Below, piece after piece: positions 53,363 through 61,847 of a stretch of DNA of 64,000 nucleotides; the stretch's first letter is position 1; every line of letters starts with the position of its first letter. Location: assembly GCF_037153975.1 (NCBI RefSeq), contig NZ_JBBAYJ010000008.1:85541-149540 (forward strand), given 5' to 3'. The translations under genes and the position numbers were made by a program. The stretch is from Aquipuribacter sp. SD81 (GTDB lineage: Bacteria; Actinomycetota; Actinomycetes; Actinomycetales; JBBAYJ01). Under the pieces are notes generated by a model. The model was given only the letters and a program-made list of their open reading frames with translations. It made no database searches and was not told where the DNA came from.

Positions 53363-54535
53363 GTGCGTCGCCGCGCGGCGTGGTTGCATCGGCCCGTGTG
53401 GCGCTGGCCCGCGCTGCTCGGAGCGCTCGCGCTCGCGACCGGCGTCATGCCCCTGCCGGAGGCGCGCGTCCTCGCCGAGCGGGTCGGGCCGGTCCTGCTC
53501 TTCCTCGTCGCCGTCACCGTCCTCGCGGAGGTCGCGGACCGCGTGGGCGCCTTCGACGTCGTCGCCCACCGGGTCGCGGTCCGCAGCCGCAGCCAGGTCG
53601 GGCTGTTCCTCGCGACGGCCGTGCTCGCCACCGCCGTCACCGCCGTGCTCAGCCTCGACACGACCGCGGTGCTGCTGACGCCGGTCGTCGTGGCGGTCGC
53701 GCGCCGCACGGGCGCTCCCGTCGTGCCCCACGCCGTCCTCGTGCTGTGGCTCGCGAACACCGCGAGCCTGCCGCTGCCGGTGTCGAACCTCACGAACCTG
53801 CTCGCCGCCGCGCGGTTCCGCGAGCTGGGAGCCGACCCGGTCCGCGTCATGGCCCTGCCCGCCGTGCTCACGGTCGTCGTGAGCGTCGGGCTCCTCCTCG
53901 CCGTCCACGCGCGACGGCTCCGCGCCCCGCTGTCCCCCTCGGGTGGCGCGGCGCCGGCGGCCGACCGCGTGCTGCTGGTCGGCACCGGACTGGCGTGCCT
54001 CGGCCTCGTCGTGGGCAGCGTCCTGGGTGTCGACCCGGCCGTCGTCGCCCCCGCCGTCACCGTCCCGCTCGTGGTGGTGGTGGTGCTGCGCGCCCCGCGG
54101 CTGCTGGACCGGGCCGTCCTGCCGTGGCGGCTCGTGCTGCTGGCGGCGGGGCTGTTCGTCGTCGTGCAGGTGGTGGTCGACCGCGGTCTCGGTGACCTGC
54201 TGGGCGCACTGGCCGGGACCACCGGGGACGCGCCCGCGGACCTGGCGCGGCTGGCGGCGGTGGCCGCGGTCGCGAGCAACGTCGTGAACAACCTGCCCGC
54301 CTACCTCGCGCTCGAGCCCGTCGCCGGCGACCCGGCCCGACTCGCCGCGCTCCTGGTCGGCACCGACGCCGGGCCCCTCGTGACGCCGTGGGCGTCGCTC
54401 GCGACGCTGCTGTGGTGGGACCGGTGCCGGGCACTCGGCGTCCGCGTGCCCGTCGGCCGGGTGGTCCTGCTCGGCGTGGTCGGCGTGCCGCTGGTGGTCG
54501 CCTCCGGCGTCCTGGGACTCGTGCTGACGACCTGA
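53363..54535 (+). CDS. ArsB/NhaD-type membrane transporter
   Basis: A 390-residue integral membrane protein of about eleven helices belonging to the ion transporter superfamily of ArsB, NhaD and SLC13. Diagnostic features are two inverted Asn/Thr-rich re-entrant loops, LSLDTTAVLLTPVVVAVARR and ASNVVNNLPAYLAL, and the LANTASLPLPVSNLTNLL segment. Substrate may be arsenite, Na+/H+ or a carboxylate; no regulator (ArsR) or ArsC gene is near, so arsenic is not supported. GTG with GGGGAGGG upstream; 24 bp after RecQ. Confidence 0.8.
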   Translation: MRRRAAWLHRPVWRWPALLGALALATGVMPLPEARVLAERVGPVLLFLVAVTVLAEVADRVGAFDVVAHRVAVRSRSQVGLFLATAVLATAVTAVLSLDTTAVLLTPVVVAVARRTGAPVVPHAVLVLWLANTASLPLPVSNLTNLLAAARFRELGADPVRVMALPAVLTVVVSVGLLLAVHARRLRAPLSPSGGAAPAADRVLLVGTGLACLGLVVGSVLGVDPAVVAPAVTVPLVVVVVLRAPRLLDRAVLPWRLVLLAAGLFVVVQVVVDRGLGDLLGALAGTTGDAPADLARLAAVAAVASNVVNNLPAYLALEPVAGDPARLAALLVGTDAGPLVTPWASLATLLWWDRCRALGVRVPVGRVVLLGVVGVPLVVASGVLGLVLTT

Positions 54536-54679
54536 GGGTCGCCGAAGGACGTTCGGTGCTCCGCGCGGCGTTCCGACCGACGTGCGGCGCCCGGCGCATT
54601 AGCGGCCCGTTAGGAGGCGTGGCTTTGTGGTCCGGTCGCACGAGGTGCGATCCTGCGGTCACGTGACGAGGAGGTCGCC

Positions 54680-57600
54680 ATGACGGACACCGCCGACACC
54701 CGCGACGTCGCGGGCGCCCGGGTGGACCCCGCCCCGCCCGAGCCCGAGCAGCAGCCCGCGGTCGTGCCCGCCGCCGGTGACTACCGGCTCGAGCACCGGT
54801 ACACCAACGAGTCCGGCCGCGTGCTCATGAGCAGCATCCAGGCCCTGGCCCGGCTGCCCGTCGAGCAGCTGCGCCGCGACCGCGCGGCGGGGCTGCGCAC
54901 CGCGGCGTTCCTGTCCGGCTACCCCGGCTCCCCGCTCGGCGGCTACGACCTCGAGGTCGCGCGCATGCTGCGCCTGCACGGCGAGGGCGCACCGGGCGCG
55001 GTCGACGGGGGGCTGCCGATCGTGCACCGCCCCGCCGTCAACGAGGAGCTCGGCGCCTCTGCCGTCATGGGGTCCCAGCTCGCGGCCTCACGGCCGGACG
55101 CGCGCTACGACGGCGTCGTCGGCATCTGGTACGGCAAGGCGCCGGGCCTCGACCGCGCCACCGACGCCATCCGCCACGGCGTGTTCGCCGGCACCGCGCA
55201 GCGCAGCGGTGTCGTCGCCCTCGTGGGCGACGACCCGGCGGCCAAGTCGAGCACGATGCCGTCGAGCTCCGACGCCGCGCTCGTCGACCTCCACATGCCG
55301 ATCCTCTACCCGGGCACGCCCGCGGAGTGCCTCGAGCTCGGGCTGCACGCCGTGGCGATCTCGCGCGCCTGCGGGCTGTGGTCGGCGATGAAGGTCGTGA
55401 CGCCCGTGGCCGACGCGGTCGGCACCGTCGACCTGCCCGCGCTGCGCAGCGAGCCCGTCATGCCCGACGGGTGGGACGCCGTCCAGCGGCACCCCTCGGC
55501 GGTGTTCCTCGGCTCCGCCCGCATGATCGCGGTGGAGAAGGAGTTCCGGACCGTCCGCGCCGACCTCGCCTACCGCTACGGCGTCCTCAACGGCCTCAAC
55601 CGCATCGCCGTCGACCCCGCCGACGCGTGGATCGGCATCGTGTCGACCGGCTACACGTACTACGAGGTGCGGGAGGCGCTGCGCCGTCTGGGCCTGCACT
55701 CCGACGACGACGTCCGCCGCGCCGGCGTCCGCCTGCTCCAGCTGCGGATGCCCGTCCCCTTCGACCGCGACATGGTGCGCCGCTTCGCCGACGGGCTCGA
55801 GGAGATCGTCGTCGTCGAGGAGAAGAACCCGACGCTCGAGGGGATCGTCAAGGAGACCCTCTACGACACCGCGCACCGACCCCGCGTCGTCGGCAAGAAG
55901 GACGAGACCGGCGCCGAGCTCATCCACTCCTACGGCCTCATGGACGCCGACGCCATGGTCGACGCCCTGCGCGCCCGGTTGTCGCAGCGCCTCGCCGACC
56001 GCCTCGCCCCGCCGCCGCGCGAGCGCATCGAGGTGGGCGCGCTGCTGCCGCTGGCCACGCAGCGCACGCCGTTCTTCTGCTCCGGCTGCCCGCACAACTG
56101 GGGCACCAAGGTGCCGGACGGCACGCTCGTCGGCGCGGGCACCGGCTGCCACGGCATGAGCCTGCTCATGGACCCGGGCCTCGTCGGCGACACCTTCGGC
56201 ATCACCGCGATGGGCAACGAGGGCGCGCACTGGATCGGCATGAGCCCCTTCGTCGACACCGAGCACGTCGTGCAGAACTTCGGCGACGGCACGTACTTCC
56301 ACTCCGGCCAGCTCGCCGTGCAGGCCGCCGTCGGCGCGGGCACACGGATCACGTTCAAGATCCTCTACAACGACACCGTCGCTATGACGGGCGGGCAGGA
56401 CGCGACCTTCGCCGTCGGCGTGCCGCAGCTCGCCACGACCCTGCTGCAGCTCGGCGTGAAGCGGGTCGTCGTGACCTCGCCCGACGCGCACGGCTACGAC
56501 CGGACGGGCCTGCCGCGCGAGGTCGCCGTGCGCGACCGCGACGACATCGTGGCGGTGCAGACCGAGCTCGCCGCCGTCCACGGCGTCACCGTGCTCATCC
56601 ACCACCAGCCGTGTGCCGCCGAGCTCCGGCGCGGCCGCAAGCGCGGGAAGGTCGAGACACCACCGACCCGCATCGCCATCAACCCCCGGATCTGCGAGGG
56701 CTGCGGCGACTGCGGGCAGGTGTCGAACTGCCTGAGCGTGCAGCCGCTCGACACCCCGCTCGGGCGCAGGACGCGCATCGACCAGGACAGCTGCAACCTC
56801 GACTTCTCCTGCGTCAAGGGCGACTGCCCGGCGTTCATGGAGGTCGACGTGTCCGCGGGGTCCGACGGGCGCGACCCGGGGGCCGGCTCGGCCGCGTCCT
56901 CTCGCCGTCGCGCCGCGACGGGCGAGCCGCCGTCCTGGGACCTGCCCGCGCCCGCGGCGACCGACGACCTCGACGTCGTCCGCGTCCGGTTGGCCGGGAT
57001 CGGCGGCACGGGTGTCGTGACGACCGCGCAGGTGCTCGGCACCGCCGCGATGCTCGACGGCTGGGGCGTCCACGGGCTGGACCAGACCGGCCTGTCGCAG
57101 AAGGCCGGACCGGTCATCAGCGACGTCGTGCTCACCCGGGGCGAGGGTGTCTCGACCAACCTCATCGGTGCGGGGCAGACCTCGGTCCTGCTCGCCCTCG
57201 ACGGGCTCGTCGGCGCGTCGGACCCCGTGCTCGCCGCGTGCGACCCGAGCGGCACGCGCGTCGTGCTGTCGACGACCCGCACGCCGACCGGACGCATGGT
57301 GAGCGACCCCGCCATCCCCTACCCGGCCGAGACCGACGTCGAGGAGCGGTTGCGGGCCGGGTCCCGAGAGGTCCTCGCCGCGGACGCGTCCCGCCTCGCA
57401 CGGGCGCTCGTCGGCGACGCCGCCTACGCCAACGTCCTCGTGCTCGGCATCGCGCTGCAGGCCGGCGCGCTGCCGGTCGACCTCGCGCTGGTCGCGCGCG
57501 CGGTCGAGCTCAACGGCGTGGCGGTCGAGCGCAACCTCGCCGCGCTGGCGTGGGGCCGCGCGTGGGCCGCGGACCCTGCCCGGGTGGAGTCGGAGGCGCG

Positions 57601-58324
57601 TGCCCGGCGCACCGAGACGGGCGAGCTCATGACGGTGCCCGACCTGCCCACCTCCCTCACGCAGCGGGTGGCCGCGATCGGTCTCACGAGCGACGTCGAG
57701 GAGACGGTCCGCATGCTCGCGGCCGACCTCGTCGGCTACCAGGACGCGCGCTACGCCGGCCGGTTCCTGCGGACCGTCGAGCGGGTCGCCGCGGCCGAGC
57801 ACGCCCTCGACGCGCTGCAGGTCCCCGACGCCGCGGCCGAGCGCCTGACCGAGACCGTCGCGCGCTCGCTGCACAAGCTCATGGCGTACAAGGACGAGTA
57901 CGAGGTCGCGCGTCTCATGCTGCTCCCCGAGGGCGAGGCGGCGGCCGCCGAGGCCGGCGCCGGGCCACGGAGCTTCCTGCTGCACCCGCCGGTGCTCAAG
58001 GCGCTCGGCCGGCAGGGCAAGATCCGCTTCGACGAGCGGACCCGGCCGGCGTTCGCCGCGCTCGCGCGCGGCAAGCGGCTCCGCGGGACGCGGCTCGACC
58101 CCTTCGGCGCCACGCACATGCGGCGGACCGAGCGGGAGCTCGTCGGCGAGCTCGAACGGACCGTCGTCGCGCTCGTCCGGGGCCTCACGCCCGCCACGCA
58201 CGCCCGCGCGGTCCACGTCGCCGGGCTGCCGGACGCCGTCCGCGGGTACGAGGAGCTCAAGCTGCGGCGGGTGGCGGAGTACCGGGCCGCCGTGCGGGAG
58301 GCCATGTCCGGCTACCTGGCCTGA
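54680..58324 (+). CDS. Indolepyruvate ferredoxin oxidoreductase, single-chain
   Basis: A 1214-residue fusion of the alpha, gamma and beta parts of the 2-oxoacid:ferredoxin oxidoreductase family, which decarboxylates aryl pyruvates from aromatic amino acids to acyl-CoA. In order: pyrimidine-domain (about 45-400), TPP-binding domain with FCSGCPHNWGTK and GTGCHG motifs (about 455-650), iron-sulphur ligand region CEGCGDCGQVSNC and CNLDFSCVKGDCP (about 670-725), and gamma domain with GIGGTGVVTTAQ (about 775-960). The ATG has GAGGAGG. The Lrp regulator that follows fits control by amino acids. Confidence 0.92.
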   Translation: MTDTADTRDVAGARVDPAPPEPEQQPAVVPAAGDYRLEHRYTNESGRVLMSSIQALARLPVEQLRRDRAAGLRTAAFLSGYPGSPLGGYDLEVARMLRLHGEGAPGAVDGGLPIVHRPAVNEELGASAVMGSQLAASRPDARYDGVVGIWYGKAPGLDRATDAIRHGVFAGTAQRSGVVALVGDDPAAKSSTMPSSSDAALVDLHMPILYPGTPAECLELGLHAVAISRACGLWSAMKVVTPVADAVGTVDLPALRSEPVMPDGWDAVQRHPSAVFLGSARMIAVEKEFRTVRADLAYRYGVLNGLNRIAVDPADAWIGIVSTGYTYYEVREALRRLGLHSDDDVRRAGVRLLQLRMPVPFDRDMVRRFADGLEEIVVVEEKNPTLEGIVKETLYDTAHRPRVVGKKDETGAELIHSYGLMDADAMVDALRARLSQRLADRLAPPPRERIEVGALLPLATQRTPFFCSGCPHNWGTKVPDGTLVGAGTGCHGMSLLMDPGLVGDTFGITAMGNEGAHWIGMSPFVDTEHVVQNFGDGTYFHSGQLAVQAAVGAGTRITFKILYNDTVAMTGGQDATFAVGVPQLATTLLQLGVKRVVVTSPDAHGYDRTGLPREVAVRDRDDIVAVQTELAAVHGVTVLIHHQPCAAELRRGRKRGKVETPPTRIAINPRICEGCGDCGQVSNCLSVQPLDTPLGRRTRIDQDSCNLDFSCVKGDCPAFMEVDVSAGSDGRDPGAGSAASSRRRAATGEPPSWDLPAPAATDDLDVVRVRLAGIGGTGVVTTAQVLGTAAMLDGWGVHGLDQTGLSQKAGPVISDVVLTRGEGVSTNLIGAGQTSVLLALDGLVGASDPVLAACDPSGTRVVLSTTRTPTGRMVSDPAIPYPAETDVEERLRAGSREVLAADASRLARALVGDAAYANVLVLGIALQAGALPVDLALVARAVELNGVAVERNLAALAWGRAWAADPARVESEARARRTETGELMTVPDLPTSLTQRVAAIGLTSDVEETVRMLAADLVGYQDARYAGRFLRTVERVAAAEHALDALQVPDAAAERLTETVARSLHKLMAYKDEYEVARLMLLPEGEAAAAEAGAGPRSFLLHPPVLKALGRQGKIRFDERTRPAFAALARGKRLRGTRLDPFGATHMRRTERELVGELERTVVALVRGLTPATHARAVHVAGLPDAVRGYEELKLRRVAEYRAAVREAMSGYLA

Positions 58325-58386
58325 GATCGCGGCCGGGAGCCCGCGGGCCGTGTGGTCGTCGGGTGCCAGCCGCTACCGTCCGTCGC

Positions 58387-58857
58387 GTGCCGTCGCCCCT
58401 CCCGCTCGACGACCTCGACCGGCTCGTGCTCGCCGAGCTGCAGCGCGACGCCCGGCAGACGAACCGCGCGCTCGCGGAGACGGCCGGCGTCGCCCCCTCG
58501 ACCATGCTCGCCCGGGTGCGGCGGCTGGAGGAGGCGGGCGTCATCCGCGGCTACCACGCGGTCGTCGACCACCGCGCGGTCGGGCGGACGGTCCGGGCGG
58601 TCGTGAGCGTGCGGCTGCAGCCCAAGAGCCGCGAGGTCGTGCAGGCCTTCATCGACCACGTGTGGCGCCTGGAGGAGACGGTGGGGATCTCCCTCACCAC
58701 CGGCACGCACGACGTGCTCGTCCACCTGTCCGCCGCGGACGTCACGAGCCTGGGCGAGCGCGTGCTGCAGGACATCGCGAGCTTCGACAACGTCGTGGAG
58801 GAGCACACGGCGCTCGTCCTCGACGAGCGGGCGAAGACGTCGGTCAGCGTGCTGTGA
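58387..58857 (+). CDS. Lrp/AsnC-family regulator
   Basis: A 156-residue transcriptional regulator: N-terminal winged helix (about 5-55, with ALAETAGVAPSTMLARVRRL as recognition region) and C-terminal amino-acid-sensing RAM domain. It follows the indolepyruvate oxidoreductase gene by 62 bp on the same strand and probably senses an aromatic or branched amino acid. A TACCGT hexamer ends 7 bp before the GTG, and there is no ribosome site, so the mRNA is probably leaderless and has its own promoter. Confidence 0.92.
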   Translation: MPSPLPLDDLDRLVLAELQRDARQTNRALAETAGVAPSTMLARVRRLEEAGVIRGYHAVVDHRAVGRTVRAVVSVRLQPKSREVVQAFIDHVWRLEETVGISLTTGTHDVLVHLSAADVTSLGERVLQDIASFDNVVEEHTALVLDERAKTSVSVL

Positions 58858-58872
58858 CGCGCCCGCGGTCCC

Positions 58873-59610
58873 TCACGGGGCCGTGGACGCGGCGGGGGAG
58901 GGCTCCGCGGACGGCGCCGGGGGCGGGGCGGGCGTCCCGGCGCTGCCGTCGGCGCACGTGACGCGCGACGGCTGCGGCTCGGCGGCCGCCCGGACCACCT
59001 CCTCGCGGTCCGCGAGGCCGTCGAACGGCTCGCCCACCACGACGGTGACGACGTCGACGGTCGGGTCCGGCTCGAGGACCTCGTCGGTCAGGTGGGCGGC
59101 CACCGCGAGCGCGGCGCGCTCGGCCTCCGGCGGGTAGCGGACCCGCGCCGCCTCGGCCTCGCGGTCGGCGTTGCCGACCTCGACGAGGGTGAAGCCGCGG
59201 CCCTCCAGCTCGTCGGCGGTCCGGCCGGCGAGACCCGTGAGGGCCGTCCCGTTGAGGACGGTGACGGTCGTTCCCTCGGCGGAGGCGGCCGTCACGGACG
59301 CCGGCTCGCAGGCCGCCCCCGTCGGGAGACCGGTGGGCGAGTCGCCCGGCTCGCCGCCCGCGAGGCCCGTGAAGGGCAGCTCCCAGCGGCCCAGGACCGC
59401 GCCCGCGGCGACGACGCCCGTGCCGCCGACGACGGCGATGATGAGCAGCAGCACGACCGCGTGCCGCAGCGCGCGCCAGCGGCCACGGCGCCGGCGGAGA
59501 CGGTCGGCGACCGCCTCGGGCGTGACCCACTCCTCGACCGGCTGCGGCACCCACAGCGGGTCGTCCCACCTGGGCTGCTCGGGCTCTGGTCGGCGACGAC
59601 CGAACGCCAC
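58873..59610 (-). CDS. LytR C-terminal-domain membrane protein
   Basis: A 245-residue type II membrane protein: cytoplasmic basic N-terminus, one helix (about 50-72), then an exported LytR_C domain (about 110-200; VTVLNGTALTGLAGRTADEL and VEVGNADRE). LytR_C domains occur in cell-wall-linked proteins of actinomycetes. The C-terminal 35 residues are Pro/Ala/Ser-rich. GTG start. The neighbour upstream starts 4 bp before its start region, so the two are co-transcribed; this pair is common in actinomycetes. Confidence 0.83.
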   Translation of the reverse strand: MAFGRRRPEPEQPRWDDPLWVPQPVEEWVTPEAVADRLRRRRGRWRALRHAVVLLLIIAVVGGTGVVAAGAVLGRWELPFTGLAGGEPGDSPTGLPTGAACEPASVTAASAEGTTVTVLNGTALTGLAGRTADELEGRGFTLVEVGNADREAEAARVRYPPEAERAALAVAAHLTDEVLEPDPTVDVVTVVVGEPFDGLADREEVVRAAAEPQPSRVTCADGSAGTPAPPPAPSAEPSPAASTAP

Positions 59611-59614
59611 GCGC

Positions 59615-59914
59615 CTAGCCCTCGTGCACCAGGACGCGGGCGTGCACGACGGGGCGCTGGCCGAGCGCCGCCCGGACCGCGCGGTGCAGCCCGTCCTCCA
59701 GGTACAGCTCGCCGCGCCACTGCACGACGTGCGGGAAGAGGTCGCCGAAGAACGTCGAGTCCTCGTCGAGCAGCTGCTCGAGGTCCAGGGTGCGCTTGGT
59801 GGTCACGAGCTCCTCGAGGCGGACGGGTCGGGGAGGGATGTCGGCCCAGTCCTTGGCCGAGTAGCGCCCGTGGTCCGGGTACGGACGCAGGCTCCCCACC
59901 CGCTTGAAGATCAC
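59615..59914 (-). CDS. Conserved actinobacterial protein (annotated VapB-like elsewhere)
   Basis: A 99-residue protein, MIFKRVG...YSAKDWADIPPRPVRLEEL at its start and a conserved FFGDLFPHVVQWRGELYLEDGLHRA in its second half (quoted in part). The family is strongly conserved next to the LytR_C gene across actinomycetes and often carries the label VapB-type antitoxin, but no PIN-domain toxin is adjacent, so I do not support a toxin-antitoxin role. GTG start; 4 bp to the LytR_C gene. Confidence 0.75.
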   Translation of the reverse strand: MIFKRVGSLRPYPDHGRYSAKDWADIPPRPVRLEELVTTKRTLDLEQLLDEDSTFFGDLFPHVVQWRGELYLEDGLHRAVRAALGQRPVVHARVLVHEG

Positions 59915-59986
59915 ACGGGCAGGGTACGACGACTCGGCCGTGGACCGGGTGACGACGCGGCGTCACCGGCCCGGGGGACGGAAGGA

Positions 59987-60070
59987 CCCCCCGTGCACCC
60001 GGCAGAGCCCACGTACCCTTGCTGCCTTCCGGCCCTGGGGGGGTTCGGCAGGGTGCCGCCACACGGGGGG
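59987..60070 (-). ncRNA. ffs: Small SRP RNA (4.5S type)
   Basis: Read on the minus strand, the segment has terminal arms CCCCCCGTG/CACGGGGGG that close a hairpin of about 84 nt, and the universally conserved SRP domain IV apical motif CCGGAAGGCAGCAAGG. This RNA binds Ffh and directs co-translational membrane targeting. Ends are set from the outermost pairing and may be off by a few bases. It lies near tRNA-Ser and dnaX, the common actinobacterial arrangement. Confidence 0.92.
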
Positions 60071-60170
60071 TCGTCGACGAGGGTAGCAACGCCCGGGCCC
60101 GCCGCCGCACGCCCGCGGTCGTCGGGTCGGCCCGACGGAGCACCGTCCGGTCCCTAGTACCCTGTGCGGC

Positions 60171-60255
60171 GGAGGATTCGCCTAGCGGCCTATGGCGCAC
60201 GCTTGGAAAGCGTGTTGGGTTAACGCCCTCGGGGGTTCAAATCCCCCATCCTCCG
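60171..60255 (+). tRNA. tRNA-Ser (anticodon GGA)
   Basis: An 85-nt class II tRNA: acceptor arms GGAGGAT and ATCCTCC, anticodon arm CACGC-TTGGAAA-GCGTG giving GGA, and a long variable arm (ttgggttaacgccctc). CCA is not encoded. A TACCCT hexamer about 9 bp upstream is a likely -10, as for the other tRNA-Ser. Confidence 0.97.
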
Positions 60256-60352
60256 CCGATCAGGGGCTCGGGACCGTGAGGTCGCGAGCCCCTCGTCGCG
60301 TCCGGCCGGTCGACACCGTCCGTGCCGGCCCCAGGCCGGGCGCGCGAGCCGC

Positions 60353-61747
60353 TCAGCGCGCCCGCTCGAGGCGGAACCGGCGCCCGCTCACCGAGGCCCC
60401 GCCCACCGCGACCACGTGGGGCTTGTCCGTGCCGTGCCACGCCACGAGCCGTCCGGTCACCTCCGCGACGGTGGCGGGGTCCTCGACGAGCTCCGCGACG
60501 CCCGTGACGACGACGCTCCACGCCTCGTCGGTCCCGGCGTCCACGCCGTCGGCCTCGAAGGCGACGTCGCGGCCGACGCCGGCGAACAGCTTGGTCCCCG
60601 CGGCCGTGCGGAACAGCACGGCCGCTCGGCCCCCGACGTCGGCGACGAGGTGGTTCACGGGGAAGACCTCGGGTGCCGAGTCGACGACCACCGCCAGCCG
60701 GCCGTAGGGCGCGAGGCCGAGCAGCTCCCAGCACCGCTCACGGCTGATGTCCTCGGGCTCGCGGGAGTCGTCCACCCCGCCACCGTCCTGCGGCGCCACC
60801 GCCGGCGACAGGGACGGAGGTCCCGGGTCGCGGCGTTCCGCCCCGCGCAGGTCCGGCTCCAGGTAGATGACCCGCGCGATCGGCACGGCGGCCCGCACAC
60901 GCTCCTCGGCGGCGTCGATCGCCCGCGCGACGTCCGCCCCCGTCGCGTTGCCGGCGACGGCGACCTTGGCGGCCACGAGGAGCTCCTCCGGCCCGAGGTG
61001 AAGCGTCCGCAGGTGGATGACCGAGAGCACGCCCGACCCCGGCAGTGCCCGCTCGACGGCCCGGACGTGCTCGGGCGACGCGCTCTCGCCCAGCAGCAGC
61101 GACGACATCTCCACCGCGAGGACGGCGGCGATGGAGACGAGCAGGAGGCCGATCATCGCCGTGCCGGCCGCGTCCCACCGCCCGTCGCCGGTCACGAGCG
61201 TGAGCCCGACCCCGACGAGGGCGAAGCCGAGGCCGATGAGCGCCCCGAAGTCCTCGAGCAGGACGACCGGCAGCTCGGGGGCCTTCGACGTCCGCACGAA
61301 CTGGGGCCACGACCGGCGTCCGCGCACCCGGCCCGCCTCGCGGACGGCGGTGCGCAGGCTCGCGCCCTCCAGCGCCAGGGCGACGAGAAGCACCGCGACG
61401 GGTACCCAGCGCCAGCTCTCGATCGGCTCGGGCTCGCTGAACTTGTGCCAGGCCTCGTAGAGGGCGAAGAGGCCGCCCACGCTGAACAGCACGATGGCGA
61501 CGACGAAGGCGTAGACGTACCGCGCCCGGCCGAAGCCGAACGGGTGCTGCGGTGTCGCGTCGCGCTCGGCCCGTCGGCCGCCGACCAGGAGCAGGACCTG
61601 GTTGCCCGAGTCCGCCACCGAGTGGACTCCCTCGGCGAGCATGGCCGAGGACCCGGTGAGGGCGTACGCGACGAACTTCGTGGCGGCGATCCCGAGGTTG
61701 GCGAGCAGGGCGGCCACCACCGCCTTCGCGCCCCCGCCCTCTGCCAC
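60353..61747 (-). CDS. CDF cation exporter fused to pyridoxamine-oxidase-like domain
   Basis: A 464-residue fusion. Residues 1-300 are a cation diffusion facilitator: six hydrophobic helices, with AEGVHSVADSGNQ and LLLEDFGALIGLG as the metal-site segments, and a C-terminal cytoplasmic domain ending IYLEPDL. After a 30-residue linker, residues 330-464 form a flavin-reductase-like PNPOx fold (GRLAVVVDSAPEVFPVNHLVADV and RTAAGTKLFAGVGRDVAFEADGVD, in part). No frame break is visible, but a GTG at 60775 could give the second domain alone. GTG start with GAGGAGG upstream. Confidence 0.82.
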   Translation of the reverse strand: MAEGGGAKAVVAALLANLGIAATKFVAYALTGSSAMLAEGVHSVADSGNQVLLLVGGRRAERDATPQHPFGFGRARYVYAFVVAIVLFSVGGLFALYEAWHKFSEPEPIESWRWVPVAVLLVALALEGASLRTAVREAGRVRGRRSWPQFVRTSKAPELPVVLLEDFGALIGLGFALVGVGLTLVTGDGRWDAAGTAMIGLLLVSIAAVLAVEMSSLLLGESASPEHVRAVERALPGSGVLSVIHLRTLHLGPEELLVAAKVAVAGNATGADVARAIDAAEERVRAAVPIARVIYLEPDLRGAERRDPGPPSLSPAVAPQDGGGVDDSREPEDISRERCWELLGLAPYGRLAVVVDSAPEVFPVNHLVADVGGRAAVLFRTAAGTKLFAGVGRDVAFEADGVDAGTDEAWSVVVTGVAELVEDPATVAEVTGRLVAWHGTDKPHVVAVGGASVSGRRFRLERAR

Positions 61748-61847
61748 GGTGCCTCCTCTGTGCCGACCCGACGGGGGGAGCCTCCACCGTCCACACCCCC
61801 TCCGCCAGACGCCGCGGGGTGTCCGTCCGCCGCCGTAGGGTGGAGCC

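Noticed and set aside
53363..54535. Arsenite resistance
   Set aside because: The transporter superfamily is broad and no ArsR or ArsC is nearby.
59615..59914. Toxin-antitoxin operon (VapB-like)
   Set aside because: No PIN-domain toxin is next to it; the stable neighbour is a LytR_C gene.
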